The position numbers and the translations under genes are program-made. A model generated the notes under the pieces. The model ran no database searches, was not told the DNA's origin, and worked only from the letters and a program-made list of their open reading frames with translations. From Geothermobacter ehrlichii (GTDB lineage Bacteria > Desulfobacterota > Desulfuromonadia > Desulfuromonadales > Geothermobacteraceae), in assembly GCF_008124615.1 (NCBI RefSeq), contig NZ_VNIB01000006.1:124001-188000 (forward strand): a DNA stretch of 64,000 nt, given 5' to 3'. Position 1 is the stretch's first letter. Each line of letters opens with the position of its first letter. Below, in pieces: positions 8,998-18,127 of this stretch.

Positions 8998-9438
8998 CTA
9001 TTCGACGAAAAAGCCGCCGACCCGCCAGTTGCCGTCATCCTCCAGCATGACGGTCACCGTCTCCTCGGCGCCCTTGCGCCGTTCATAGTCGGCCGTGAAA
9101 ATCAGGGTTATGAATTCCCCCTTGTTGTTGCCGCTCGCCTCGGTGGAGTAGCGGATCTCCTTCTCCTTGCGCTCCAGCATCTTGCCGTACTGGACACGAA
9201 AGAGCTTCAGCTTGCCGGCCCACTTCTCCTGCGGAATCTTGTCCCGGATCAAAGCGGCGCTCATGTTCCAGCTGTCGGCGAACTGATCGCCATCCACCAT
9301 CGCCAGAAACCGCTCGGTCGCGGCCCGCGCCGACGCCGCCTTGGCCGGATCGATCTTGTTCTCGACCCGCGGCCAGAGAATGATGGCGAGTCCCGCCAGA
9401 ATCAGCACCGTATGTATCGCCAGACGTCGAATCGACAT
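8998..9438 (-). CDS. DUF4019-like membrane-anchored protein
   Basis: A 146-residue protein with one N-terminal transmembrane segment (about residues 6-22) and a periplasmic domain with the pattern of DUF4019 proteins (FLAMVDGDQFADSWN, WAGKLKLFRVQYGKM). The function of this family is not known. The start ATG at 9438 has a GGGAGGA site and begins the membrane anchor; longer in-frame extensions cross a repeat-rich region and are not supported. Confidence 0.7.
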   Translation of the reverse strand: MSIRRLAIHTVLILAGLAIILWPRVENKIDPAKAASARAATERFLAMVDGDQFADSWNMSAALIRDKIPQEKWAGKLKLFRVQYGKMLERKEKEIRYSTEASGNNKGEFITLIFTADYERRKGAEETVTVMLEDDGNWRVGGFFVE

Positions 9439-9691
9439 CCCGTCCTCCCTGTTGCGAACTGAATTTCGAACGCTGTTCGAGCCGATACTATAAGGGCTGG
9501 AAAGGCCGAGGGCAACCATTTCCCCGGCGGGATGCCGGCCGCCGGCAAAAAAACACCCTGGAGACCAGGAGGGTGAGTCATCCAGGGCGAAGAGGGAGGC
9601 GGCGTCCCGCCTCCGTGAAGGTCTGTGTTCCTTGCGCGTTTCAACTAGATTATACCGCCGCCTACCGTGCCGGTCAAACAGGCCCATATAT

Positions 9692-9721
9692 AAAAACGCC
9701 GCATTTTCGCGCGGCGTTTTT
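9692..9721. terminator. Terminator hairpin in the DUF4019-amt gap
   Basis: AAAAACGCCGC, loop ATTTTCGC, GCGGCGTTTTT: a GC stem flanked by A5 and T5, able to act on either strand. Confidence 0.75.
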
Positions 9722-9762
9722 CAAGAGAAGAAAAGGGACAGATCTTATTTTTTCACCAGAAA

Positions 9763-9798
9763 GAGCCGCCCCAAACCTGAACAGGTTCGAGGCGGCTC
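9763..9798 (-). terminator. Probable terminator of the ammonium transporter gene
   Basis: GAGCCGCC and GGCGGCTC arms with an inner AACCTG/CAGGTT hairpin; on the minus strand a T-rich stretch follows. It lies downstream of amt, beyond a palindromic repeat. About 370 bases between 9439 and 9807 hold only this, the previous hairpin and the presumed promoter of the DUF4019 gene. Confidence 0.55.
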
Positions 9799-9807
9799 AA
9801 ACGTCGT

Positions 9808-9894
9808 CAGATGCAAGGCGTCTCACCCCCTGGGGAATGAGACGTAGCAGCAGCTACGTCGGAATGACGAAAGGGATGAGCAACGCAGCAGATG
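9808..9894. repeat. 87-bp palindromic dispersed repeat, copy A
   Basis: The unit starts with GATGCAAGGCGTCTC, has a central GTAGCAGCAGCTACGTC palindrome, and ends GCAACGCAGCAGATG. It is closely related to 28929-29015 and more distantly to 29061-29146. Here it lies just downstream of the amt stop codon. Confidence 0.8.
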
Positions 9895-9914
9895 GCGGCA
9901 TTTCAGCCGCCCCG

Positions 9915-11129
9915 TTACTTGACCACCTCTTCCGGGTAGGCATGGACATGGTGGATGCTGAGGTCCGGACCGCGGAACTCCGCCTCCTCGTCCAGCCGGA
10001 ACCCGACCGTCTTCTGGATGACGCCGTAGACGACGAACCCGACCACCAGCGCGTAGGCCGCCGCCATCACCGTGCCGATCAGCTGGGAGATGAAGCTGAC
10101 ACCGCCCATGCCGAGAAAGAGGGGCGAACCGAAGATGCCGGCAGCGATGCCGCCCCAGCTGCCGATCAGGCCGTGCAGGGGCCAAACCCCGAGAACGTCG
10201 TCGATCTTCAGCTTTTCCTGTTCGAAGCCGAAACCGTAGACGAAGATCAGGGCGCCGATGCCGCCGATGAAGAACGCGGCGATCGGATGCACGATATCGG
10301 AACCGGCGCAGATGGCGATCAGCCCGGCCAGGGCGCCATTGTGAACGAAACCCGGGTCATTCTTGCCGGCGACCAGGGCGAACAGCACGCCGCCGACCAT
10401 GGCCAACAGCGAATTGACCGCCACCAGTCCGGAGATGCCTTCCAGGCTCTGGGCGCTCATGACATTGAAGCCGAACCAGCCGACCGCCAGAATCCAGCTG
10501 CCCAGGGAGAGGAAGGGAATGTTGGAGATCGGAATCGCCTTGCTCTTGCCGCGCACCCAGCGACCGAGACGCGGCCCGAGGACGATCACCGCCGGCAGCG
10601 CCAGCCAGCCGCCGAGGGAGTGAACCACCACGCTGCCAGCGAAATCGTGGAACCCGGCACCGAAGGTCTTTTCCAGCCAGCCCTGCAGGCCGCTGCTGTT
10701 CTGCCCCCAGATCAGGGATTCGAACAGGGGATAGACAACCGCGGCGAAGATACCACCGGCGGCCACCTGCGGCCAGAACTTGGCGCGTTCGGCGATGCCG
10801 CCGGAGATGATCGCCGGGATGCAGGCGGCAAAGCAGAGCAGAAAGAAGAAGCGCACCAGCTCGTAGCCGTTGTTGTCCCCCAGCAGGGAACCCGCCGGCG
10901 CCAGGAAATTGACCCCGTAAGCGAGCGGATAGCCGATCAGAAAATAGACAACGGTCGAAACCGACCAGTCGGTGAGAATCTTGACCAGGCCGTTGACCTG
11001 GCTTTTCTGACGAACCGAACCGATTTCGAGAAAGGCGAAGCCGGCGTGCATGGCAAAAACCATGACCGCACCCAGCATGAGAAAAAGGACGTCACCACCG
11101 TGACGAAGCGCAACAACAGTGGACTCCAT
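9915..11129 (-). CDS. amt: Ammonium transporter (Amt family)
   Basis: A 404-residue inner-membrane channel for ammonium/ammonia with about 11 predicted membrane helices. Conserved blocks include DFAGSVVVHSLGG (first pore histidine, near residue 165) and WPLHGLIGSWGG (second pore histidine, near 320). The length is typical for Amt. No glnK/glnB PII gene is adjacent, which is unusual because the pair is commonly linked; it may be elsewhere. A GGGAGG site precedes the ATG. I found no convincing sigma-54 promoter in the 310-base upstream gap. Confidence 0.93.
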   Translation of the reverse strand: MESTVVALRHGGDVLFLMLGAVMVFAMHAGFAFLEIGSVRQKSQVNGLVKILTDWSVSTVVYFLIGYPLAYGVNFLAPAGSLLGDNNGYELVRFFFLLCFAACIPAIISGGIAERAKFWPQVAAGGIFAAVVYPLFESLIWGQNSSGLQGWLEKTFGAGFHDFAGSVVVHSLGGWLALPAVIVLGPRLGRWVRGKSKAIPISNIPFLSLGSWILAVGWFGFNVMSAQSLEGISGLVAVNSLLAMVGGVLFALVAGKNDPGFVHNGALAGLIAICAGSDIVHPIAAFFIGGIGALIFVYGFGFEQEKLKIDDVLGVWPLHGLIGSWGGIAAGIFGSPLFLGMGGVSFISQLIGTVMAAAYALVVGFVVYGVIQKTVGFRLDEEAEFRGPDLSIHHVHAYPEEVVK

Positions 11130-11351
11130 TTGTCCTGAACCTCCCGGAATTTGTCTGCCGACTCCATTGTCGACCGCGACCAGCCATTACAATATGCATA
11201 CCAGCCGTCCATCCGGCCCGAACCGGGCCTTTTCCCCGTGCGACGACACACCACCAGCCTTATTTTTAACCAGTGCTGCCTAAAAAAAAGGCACGAGCCA
11301 CTTTCTACACTAAATTACCGTTATTTATTTTGCGCGATGGCTATTTTTTTC

Positions 11352-11378
11352 TTGACTTGTTGTGCGTGTTTTTATAGT
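11352..11378 (+). promoter_or_regulatory. Possible promoter of the sulfate assimilation operon
   Basis: TTGACT, 15-bp spacer, TATAGT in an AT-rich stretch about 60 bases before the first gene. The spacer is shorter than ideal. No other feature was seen in the 310-base gap between amt and the operon. Confidence 0.4.
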
Positions 11379-11440
11379 CTCCATTCCCGACCAACTTAAT
11401 CGTAAATAACCGCAAGAAAATCGGACCCCGAGCAGAAACC

Positions 11441-11662
11441 ATGGAATCGACGCGACGCAGCCTGGCCAAGGCCATCTCCTGGCGCCTCATCGCCACCACG
11501 ATCACCGGTACGCTGGCCTTCGCCCTGACCGGCGAACTGGCCTTCGCCGCCCAGATCGGCCTGGCGGACACCGCCCTGAAAATCTTCATCTACGTCGCCC
11601 ACGAAAGACTCTGGAACCGAATTCCCTTCGGACGCGAAAAGCAGCCGGAATACTACATCTAA
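11441..11662 (+). CDS. DUF2061 small membrane protein
   Basis: A 73-residue protein with two hydrophobic segments and the DUF2061 pattern (RSLAKAISWRLIATTITG at the N-terminus, FIYVAHERLWNRI near the C-terminus). DUF2061 proteins recur next to sulfate assimilation genes, and here the gene leads the cys operon, 10 nt before cysH. No biochemical role is established for the family; a link to sulfate uptake or activation is inferred from context only. Confidence 0.82.
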   Translation: MESTRRSLAKAISWRLIATTITGTLAFALTGELAFAAQIGLADTALKIFIYVAHERLWNRIPFGREKQPEYYI

Positions 11663-11672
11663 AGAGAGGCGA

Positions 11673-12401
11673 ATGGACATGAGCAGCACGGCCGCCCGAA
11701 TCGACGAAGACCACATTCTCAGCGCCGAAAAGATTTTGCGCCAGGGCCTGGAACGGGCCGGCGGGCGCGTCGCCCTGGCCTGTTCCTTCAGCATCGAAGA
11801 TGTCACCGTCATCGATCTGGCGCACCGGGCCGGACTTGAACTCGGCGTCTTCGCCATCGACACCGGACGCTTGCCGGAGGAAACCTACATCGCCGCCGAA
11901 TCGGTGGCCCAGCGCTACGACCTGCAGATCGACTGGTACTTCCCCCGTGCCGAGGCCGTCGAACGGCTGCAGCGGGACAAAGGGCTGTTCTCCTTTCGCG
12001 AAAGCCTCGAAAACCGCCACCAGTGCTGCGCCGTGCGCAAGGTCGAGCCTTTGCGGCGCGCCCTGGCGGAGCTGTCAGGCTGGGTGACGGGGCTGCGCCG
12101 CTTGCAGAGCGTGACCCGGCAGGATCTGCATCCGATCGAAATCGACCGTGCCCATGGCGGGCTGCTGAAAATCAATCCGCTGTGCGACTGGAACCACGAC
12201 CAGGTCCGGGACTACGCCGAAAGCAGGCGCATTCCCGTCCACCCCCTGCACCGGCGAGGCTATCCGAGCATCGGTTGCGCCCCCTGCACTCGGGCGGTGG
12301 CCAAGGGCGAGGATATCCGCGCCGGCCGCTGGTGGTGGGAAAGCCCGGAACACAAGGAATGCGGACTGCATCGTCAGGAGGCGAAAAGCGGCCAAGAGTG
12401 A
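11673..12401 (+). CDS. cysH: APS reductase (CysH family, Fe-S type)
   Basis: Reduces activated sulfate to sulfite with thioredoxin as donor. The 242-residue protein has the PAPS/APS-reductase fold with the nucleotide loop ACSFSIEDV, and both cysteine pairs of the 4Fe-4S-containing APS-type enzyme: [12 protein letters not shown] near residues 112-123 and GCAPC near 202-206. The catalytic cysteine is in KECGLH near the C-terminus. The cysteine pairs predict use of APS rather than PAPS, so an APS kinase would not be required; this agrees with the degenerate kinase domain of the cysN product. Confidence 0.92.
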   Translation: MDMSSTAARIDEDHILSAEKILRQGLERAGGRVALACSFSIEDVTVIDLAHRAGLELGVFAIDTGRLPEETYIAAESVAQRYDLQIDWYFPRAEAVERLQRDKGLFSFRESLENRHQCCAVRKVEPLRRALAELSGWVTGLRRLQSVTRQDLHPIEIDRAHGGLLKINPLCDWNHDQVRDYAESRRIPVHPLHRRGYPSIGCAPCTRAVAKGEDIRAGRWWWESPEHKECGLHRQEAKSGQE

Positions 12402-12499
12402 AAGAAGGGGCAAGGGAGCGAAGGCCGCAACAGACTGAAACGAACCACCAGCCAATCCATTGGATAAGGGCGAAAAAGAACCGTCCGAGAAAAGAAACC

Positions 12500-13393
12500 A
12501 TGACCCATCTGGAACAACTCGAAGCCGAAAGCATTCACATCATGCGGGAAGTCGCCGCCGAGTTCGAGAACCCGGTGATGCTCTACTCGATCGGCAAGGA
12601 CTCCTCGGTGATGCTGCACCTGGCCCGCAAGGCCTTCTACCCGGGAAAGATCCCCTTTCCGCTGCTGCATGTCGACACCACCTGGAAGTTCCGCGACATG
12701 ATCGCCTTTCGCGACCGGATGGCGGCCGAGCACGGTTTCGAGCTGATCGTGCATGTCAACGAGGAGGGTGTCGCCCAGGGGATCAATCCCTTCACCCACG
12801 GCAGCGCCCTGTACACCGACGTGATGAAGACCGAGGGGCTGAAGCAGGCGCTGGACAGGTACGGTTTCGACGCCGCCTTCGGCGGCGCCCGCCGGGACGA
12901 GGAGAAGTCGCGGGCCAAGGAACGCATCTTCTCCTTCCGCAGCGCCAACCACCGCTGGGATCCGAAGAACCAGAGGCCCGAGCTGTGGAACCTGTACAAC
13001 ACCCGGGTGCGGCCGAAAGAGAGCATCCGCGTCTTCCCCCTGTCCAACTGGACCGAGCTTGACATCTGGCAGTACATCTACCTGGAGAACATTCCCATCG
13101 TGCCGCTCTACTTTGCCGCCGAGCGGCCGGTGGTCGAGCGCGACGGCATGCTGATCATGGTCGACGACGACCGGCTCGAGCTGCTTCCCGGCGAGCAGGT
13201 GCAGAAAAAGATGGTGCGCTTCCGCACCCTGGGCTGCTATCCGCTGACCGGGGCCATCGAATCGACGGCCACCACGTTGCCGGAGATCATCCGCGAGATG
13301 CTGCTGACCCGCACTTCCGAGCGGCAGGGGAGGCTGATCGACCACGACCAGGCCGGCTCCATGGAGAAGAAGAAGGCGGAAGGATACTTTTGA
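12500..13393 (+). CDS. cysD: Sulfate adenylyltransferase subunit 2 (CysD)
   Basis: With CysN it forms ATP sulfurylase, making APS from ATP and sulfate. The 297-residue protein has the PP-loop ([13 protein letters not shown] near residues 29-41), the conserved [14 protein letters not shown] block, and the C-terminal GCYPLTGA and [11 protein letters not shown] segments. The ATG at 12500 starts the conserved [18 protein letters not shown] region; a longer in-frame opening overlaps cysH and is not credible. It sits about 98 nt after cysH and 55 nt before cysN. Confidence 0.96.
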   Translation: MTHLEQLEAESIHIMREVAAEFENPVMLYSIGKDSSVMLHLARKAFYPGKIPFPLLHVDTTWKFRDMIAFRDRMAAEHGFELIVHVNEEGVAQGINPFTHGSALYTDVMKTEGLKQALDRYGFDAAFGGARRDEEKSRAKERIFSFRSANHRWDPKNQRPELWNLYNTRVRPKESIRVFPLSNWTELDIWQYIYLENIPIVPLYFAAERPVVERDGMLIMVDDDRLELLPGEQVQKKMVRFRTLGCYPLTGAIESTATTLPEIIREMLLTRTSERQGRLIDHDQAGSMEKKKAEGYF

Positions 13394-13448
13394 AAAACGG
13401 TGTCGGCGAAGGCAACCCCCTTCGCCCTTCGCCGAATCTGGAGCTTGT

Positions 13449-15251
13449 ATGAACAGCCAATCGGAACTGATTGCCGAAGACATTCACGCCTACCTGAAGG
13501 AACAGGAAGAGAAGTCCCTGCTGCGCTTCATCACCTGCGGCAGCGTCGATGACGGCAAGTCGACCCTCATCGGCCGGCTGCTGTGGGACTCGAAGCTGAT
13601 CTTCGAGGACCAGCTGGCAGCGCTGCAGGCCGACAGCCGCCGCATCGGCACCCAGGGGGACGACATCGACTACGCCCTGCTGCTCGACGGTCTGCAGGCC
13701 GAGCGCGAACAGGGGATCACCATCGACGTCGCCTACCGCTTCTTCAGCACCGACCGGCGCAAGTTCATCGTTGCCGACACCCCGGGCCACGAGCAGTACA
13801 CCCGCAACATGGTGACCGGGGCCAGCACGGCGCAGGTGGCGGTGATCCTGGTCGACGCCCGCAAGGGCGTGCTGACCCAGACCCGGCGGCACAGCTACCT
13901 GGTGTCGCTGGTGGGCATCCGGCACGTGGTGCTGGCGGTGAACAAGATGGACCTGGTCGACTACCGGCAGGAGCGGTTCGAACAGATCCGGCGCGACTAC
14001 GAACTGTTCGCCGGCAACCTCGGTTTTGACGAGATCGTCGCCATCCCCATCTCGGCACTGAAGGGTGACAACGTGCTCAAGGCGCGCGGGAACACCGAGT
14101 GGTATGACGGACCGAGCCTGATGAACTACCTGGAAACGGTTCAGGTGGAGGACGAGACGCGGAAGAAGCCGTTCCGCTTTGCCGTGCAGTGGGTCAACCG
14201 TCCGAACCTCGATTTTCGCGGCTTTTCCGGCACCGTCGCCTCGGGGCAGATCGCCGTGGGTGACGAGGTGGCAGTGGCCGCCTCGGGGCAAACCAGCCGC
14301 GTCAGCCGCATCGTCACCATGGACGGCGACCTGGAGCAGGCCCGCGCCGGTCAGGCGGTCACCCTCTGCCTGGCCGACGAAATCGACATCAGCCGGGGGG
14401 ATCTGCTGGCCAGACCGGATGAAGCGCCGCATGTCAGCGACCACATGGAAGCCAAGCTGGTATGGCTGCACGAACAACCGCTGCGCATCGGCGCCGAATA
14501 CCTTCTGAAATCCGGCAACCGCACCCTGCCCGCCCGGGTGCGTCAGCTCCGTTTCCGGGTCAACGTCAACACCCTCGACCAGGAGGAAGGCGGCGCCCTC
14601 GCCCTGAACGAAGTCGGCGTCGCCCGCATCGAACTTTCCGGAGCCCTCGGCTTCGACTCCTACCGGGAAAACCGCGCCACCGGCAGCTTCATCCTCATCG
14701 ACCGGCTGACCAACGCCACTGTCGGCGCCGGCATGATCCACCAGCCGCTGAGCTCGACGGCCGGCGACGGACAACCGCTGCGTCTTACCACCACCGACCG
14801 TGCTTTCGCGCTCGGCCAGCAGCCGCTGCTGATGCTCTTCCCGGACGACCGGCCGGAAACGGCCGGAGAACTGGCAGAAATGACCGAGAGCCTGCTTCAC
14901 CGGCAGGGACGGCACACCATTCTGTTCGACGGCCACGCCTTTTTGCGCCAGAGCGCGGATCTGCTGGCGAACGACGTCGGACCGGACCCGGCGGCGCTGT
15001 TGCCTCTGGCCCTGCGGCCCCTGCTGCAGGCCGGGCTGCAGGTTCTGGTCACAGGCCCTGCCGACAGCCTGAACCGGCTGGCCCGGCAGCCGGACATTCT
15101 CGGCGCACAGGATCTGGCCGTGGTCGAAAGCAAACAGCTTCGTTTGCAGCGGCAGGACCGGTCGGCCACGTCCCCCCTGACGACAACGGACAGTGGCCGG
15201 CGGGCCCGGCAGATCGTCCAGGCCCTGCGCAGCCTTTTCTCCATGGTTTGA
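13449..15251 (+). CDS. cysN: Sulfate adenylyltransferase subunit 1 (CysN) with degenerate APS-kinase domain
   Basis: The GTPase subunit that drives ATP sulfurylase. Residues 1-440 are an EF-Tu-like GTPase: GSVDDGKST (about 31-39), DTPGHEQY and NKMD are intact. The protein is 600 residues, about 125 longer than a plain CysN. Residues 455-600 align by eye with the APS kinase of CysNC fusions (GRHTILFDGHAFL corresponds to the kinase GRHTYLLDGDNVR), but the expected P-loop is replaced by FPDDRPETAGEL at 464-475 and the DGDxxR motif is broken. The kinase half is therefore predicted inactive. The fusion reading is an inference; the GTPase call is firm. Confidence 0.9.
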   Translation: MNSQSELIAEDIHAYLKEQEEKSLLRFITCGSVDDGKSTLIGRLLWDSKLIFEDQLAALQADSRRIGTQGDDIDYALLLDGLQAEREQGITIDVAYRFFSTDRRKFIVADTPGHEQYTRNMVTGASTAQVAVILVDARKGVLTQTRRHSYLVSLVGIRHVVLAVNKMDLVDYRQERFEQIRRDYELFAGNLGFDEIVAIPISALKGDNVLKARGNTEWYDGPSLMNYLETVQVEDETRKKPFRFAVQWVNRPNLDFRGFSGTVASGQIAVGDEVAVAASGQTSRVSRIVTMDGDLEQARAGQAVTLCLADEIDISRGDLLARPDEAPHVSDHMEAKLVWLHEQPLRIGAEYLLKSGNRTLPARVRQLRFRVNVNTLDQEEGGALALNEVGVARIELSGALGFDSYRENRATGSFILIDRLTNATVGAGMIHQPLSSTAGDGQPLRLTTTDRAFALGQQPLLMLFPDDRPETAGELAEMTESLLHRQGRHTILFDGHAFLRQSADLLANDVGPDPAALLPLALRPLLQAGLQVLVTGPADSLNRLARQPDILGAQDLAVVESKQLRLQRQDRSATSPLTTTDSGRRARQIVQALRSLFSMV

Positions 15252-15342
15252 TGTCAGGGTCGAGTTTGCTATGCTGTGCGCTTTTCCATCGGCGGCTGCC
15301 GGTGGTGACCATTCCACAGCAGACAGAGGTGAAACACGCATC

Positions 15343-16650
15343 ATGACTTTCGATCCACAGCAACTGCGCCTTGACGGCATCTATCAACAGGCGGGTGACG
15401 ATCGCTGGATGCAGCGCATCAAGATCCCAGGCGGCGTCCTGTCGAGCGAACAGGCGGAAAAGATCGCCGAAATCGCATCGAAGTACGCCGGCGGCCGGCT
15501 GCACCTGACCACCCGCGGCAGCGTCGAACTGCACGATCTGCGCAGACACGACCTGCGCGAAGTCCAGCGGCAGCTCGCGACCGTCGGCCTGACCGGCCGC
15601 GGCGCCTGCGGCGGCGCCGTCCGCGGCATCGCCTGCGGCAGCAGCTTCGGCCCCAACTTCGCCAGCTGCCAGAGCCTGGCGCGGCGCCTCACCCGGCACT
15701 TCACCGGCAATCCCTGGTTCGAGGGACTTCCGAAAAAGTTCAAGATCGGCATCCTGGGCAGCGGCGACGGCAAGCGCCATCTCATCCAGGATGTCGGCCT
15801 GGTCCACGCCGGCATAAAGGACGGCCGGCCGCTCTGGGATGTCTGGTGCGGCGGCGGTCTCGGCCGCGAGCCGCAGGCGGCTCTGCTGCTGGCCGGGCGG
15901 GTGCCGGAAGAACGCATCATCCCCCTGATCGAGGGCATCCTCCACGTCTACCGCCAGGGAGTCGAAAAAGGAAAACGGCTCAAGCACCTGATCCGCCAGG
16001 TCGGCGAGGAAGAATTTCGCAACCGTCTGCGCCGCTTCACCCCCGAGCCCTACGCCCCGGTCGCCAACAGCGGCTTCGGCACCACCCTGAGCCTACAGAC
16101 CGACGAAGAACCGCTGCGGGTGCAGGTCTTTGCCGGCGAACTGCCGGCGACCAGCCTGATCCGCCTGGCCCGCCTGGCCCGCGACTACACAGGCGGCTGC
16201 CTGGTGCTCGATGGCGAGCAGGACATCCTCCTGTTGCCAACCAGCGAAAAGAACCGCGCCGCCCTGCAGCAGCGCCTGGTGCTGGCCGGTCTCGGCGAAT
16301 CTTTGACCGCGCCCGCGCCCTGCTTCCGGGTCTGCCCCGGCAGCCACGACTGCCGCATGGGACTGGCCCCGACCCGCGATATCGCCCGCGACATCCTGGC
16401 CGGGCTGCCGGCAACCGCCACCGGCACCAGCCTGGCCATTTCCGGCTGCCCCAACGCCTGCTCCCAGCCGCAGCTGGCCGACTACGGCATCATCACCCGC
16501 CGCCTGACGAAGGACGAACAGGGACGGCGGATACCGCTGTTCGACCTGCTGCGGGGAGAAAAAGACGGACTGGCGACGCCAGTGGCGGAAAATTTGTCCC
16601 TGCAGGACTTGCAAACAAGGCTCAAAGAGGTATTTAATACCAGCAACTGA
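15343..16650 (+). CDS. Siroheme-dependent nitrite/sulfite reductase
   Basis: Probably assimilatory sulfite reductase, giving sulfide for cysteine synthesis. The 435-residue protein shows the siroheme/4Fe-4S cysteines CPGSHDC (C-x5-C) and [10 protein letters not shown] (C-x3-C) near residues 330-380, and N-terminal ferredoxin-like half domains ([11 protein letters not shown]). It is shorter than classical CysI (about 570 residues) but within the range of single-chain ferredoxin-type enzymes. The start ATG at 15343 follows AGAGGTGA. Its position between cysN and cysK supports sulfite over nitrite. Confidence 0.88.
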   Translation: MTFDPQQLRLDGIYQQAGDDRWMQRIKIPGGVLSSEQAEKIAEIASKYAGGRLHLTTRGSVELHDLRRHDLREVQRQLATVGLTGRGACGGAVRGIACGSSFGPNFASCQSLARRLTRHFTGNPWFEGLPKKFKIGILGSGDGKRHLIQDVGLVHAGIKDGRPLWDVWCGGGLGREPQAALLLAGRVPEERIIPLIEGILHVYRQGVEKGKRLKHLIRQVGEEEFRNRLRRFTPEPYAPVANSGFGTTLSLQTDEEPLRVQVFAGELPATSLIRLARLARDYTGGCLVLDGEQDILLLPTSEKNRAALQQRLVLAGLGESLTAPAPCFRVCPGSHDCRMGLAPTRDIARDILAGLPATATGTSLAISGCPNACSQPQLADYGIITRRLTKDEQGRRIPLFDLLRGEKDGLATPVAENLSLQDLQTRLKEVFNTSN

Positions 16651-16723
16651 CTCGGGATTTTCAGGCCTGGGCCGACGCTATTCTCACGCTTTTGGCTCAA
16701 CTTTAAGCAAAGGAGCAAAAACC

Positions 16724-17677
16724 ATGGCGCACATCTTTCAGGACAACTCCCTCTCCATCGGCCACACTCCCCTGGTACGACTGAACCGGATTGTGCCGGA
16801 AGGAGCCGAAGTCTACGCCAAGATCGAAGGCCGCAATCCGGCCTATTCGGTCAAGTGCCGCATCGGCGCCTCGATGATCTGGGACGCCGAAAAGAAGGGA
16901 CTGCTCGGCCCCGGCAAGGAGATCGTCGAACCAACCAGCGGCAACACCGGCATCGCCCTCGCCTTCGTCGCCGCCGCCCGCAATATCCCCATCACCCTGA
17001 CCATGCCTGAAACCATGAGTCTGGAACGACGCAAGGTGCTCAAGGCCTTCGGCGCCAACCTGGTGCTGACCCCGGGCGCCAAGGGGATGGCCGGCGCCGT
17101 CAGCGCCGCCGAGGAACTGGCGGCTTCCGATCCGAACCGTTATGTGCTGCTGCATCAGTTCAAGAACCCGGCCAACCCGGCCATTCACCGGCAGACCACC
17201 GGGCCGGAAATCTGGGAGGCGACCGGCGGCGACGTCGATGTCCTCATCTCCGGCGTCGGCACCGGCGGCACCATCAGCGGCATCAGCCAGTTTTTCGAGC
17301 AGGACAGGGGCAGGTCCCTGCACTCGGTCGCCGTCGAACCGACCGACTCGCCGGTCATCAGCCAGAAGCTGGCCGGCCGCGAACTGCAGCCCGGACCGCA
17401 CAAGATCCAGGGGATCGGCGCCGGCTTCATTCCCGACACCCTCGATCTCTCCGTTGTCGACCAGGTGGAACAGGTCGGCAATGACGAAGCGATCGACTTC
17501 GCGCGCCGGCTGGCGAAAGAAGAAGGCATCCTCTCCGGCATCTCCAGCGGCGCCGCCGTCGCCGTCGCCGCCCGCCTGGCGGCACTGCCGCAATTCGCCG
17601 GCAAGAAGTTCGTCGTCATCCTCCCCGATTCCGGCGAGCGCTACCTGACCAGTGTGCTGTACGAGGGGATTGTATAA
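16724..17677 (+). CDS. cysK: Cysteine synthase A (O-acetylserine sulfhydrylase)
   Basis: A PLP enzyme that combines sulfide with O-acetylserine to give cysteine. The 317-residue protein has the PLP lysine block [11 protein letters not shown] near residue 42 (usually NPxxSVKDR; the Asp is Cys here), the substrate loop [10 protein letters not shown] and the phosphate-binding GTGGTISG. An AAAGGAG site precedes the ATG. It is the last gene of the sulfate-to-cysteine operon that starts at 11441. Confidence 0.95.
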   Translation: MAHIFQDNSLSIGHTPLVRLNRIVPEGAEVYAKIEGRNPAYSVKCRIGASMIWDAEKKGLLGPGKEIVEPTSGNTGIALAFVAAARNIPITLTMPETMSLERRKVLKAFGANLVLTPGAKGMAGAVSAAEELAASDPNRYVLLHQFKNPANPAIHRQTTGPEIWEATGGDVDVLISGVGTGGTISGISQFFEQDRGRSLHSVAVEPTDSPVISQKLAGRELQPGPHKIQGIGAGFIPDTLDLSVVDQVEQVGNDEAIDFARRLAKEEGILSGISSGAAVAVAARLAALPQFAGKKFVVILPDSGERYLTSVLYEGIV

Positions 17678-17726
17678 AATGTATCAGCTGTAAGCTGTAA
17701 GAAGGAAGCAAAACCTCGGAAGCTGG

Positions 17727-17755
17727 TTGACAATCTGTCATCTGTTCTTTATGGT
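17727..17755 (+). promoter_or_regulatory. Promoter upstream of the first SAM riboswitch
   Basis: Perfect TTGACA, 17-bp spacer, TATGGT. Transcription would begin near 17762, leaving about 150 nt before the riboswitch core; a closer promoter cannot be excluded. Confidence 0.5.
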
Positions 17756-17913
17756 TTTGCTTAACAATTAGACTGTTCCGGAAGCGAGGGATTTTACGTC
17801 AAATCAAGGAAGCCAAGACCTGACAAACGAGGCGTGGAACGCCACGTCGAGCGAAGGCAGGTTGCAGGCTGACGCAGAGTTGGCGTAAAAGCCCCGCGCC
17901 CTGGCAGTACATA

Positions 17914-18019
17914 CTCATCGAGAGTGGCGGAGGGAACAGGCCCTGCGAAGCCACGGCAACCGCCGATACCGATCGGAAAGGTGCCAATTCCTGCTCCGGA
18001 TGATCCGGAGAAAGATGAG
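17914..18019 (+). promoter_or_regulatory. SAM-I (S-box) riboswitch
   Basis: The P1 stem pairs CTCATC (17914-17919) with GATGAG (18014-18019). The core matches the S-box consensus: GAGAGTGGCGGAGGGA, GGCCCTGCGAAGCC, CGGCAACC, AAGGTGCCAATTCC and GAAAGATGAG. In this family, SAM binding favours formation of the downstream terminator, here at 18059-18091. It controls the trans-sulfuration gene at 18128. Confidence 0.95.
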
Positions 18020-18058
18020 AACGGCGCTTCAGAAAAGATTTCGCCGCGGCGACTGTCG

Positions 18059-18091
18059 AAGCCCCTTCTCATCCCCGAGAAGGGGCTTTTT
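18059..18091 (+). terminator. Riboswitch-controlled terminator
   Basis: AAGCCCCTTCTC, loop ATCCCC, GAGAAGGGGCTTTTT. It lies 40 nt after the SAM-I aptamer and 37 nt before the gene start. A palindrome TCGCCGCGGCGA (18041-18052) between them may belong to the antiterminator. Confidence 0.93.
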
Positions 18092-18127
18092 GCCCCTTGA
18101 AGCCAACCTTTCAACAAGGGGGATCTC

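Noticed and set aside
11130-11440. Sigma-54 promoter for amt
   Set aside because: A TGGCTCG-like word exists on the minus strand near 11310, but the -12 GC element is absent.
13287-15380. 697-codon open frame opposite cysN
   Set aside because: Antisense shadow; it crosses the ends of cysD and cysN and has no ribosome-binding site or recognisable domain.
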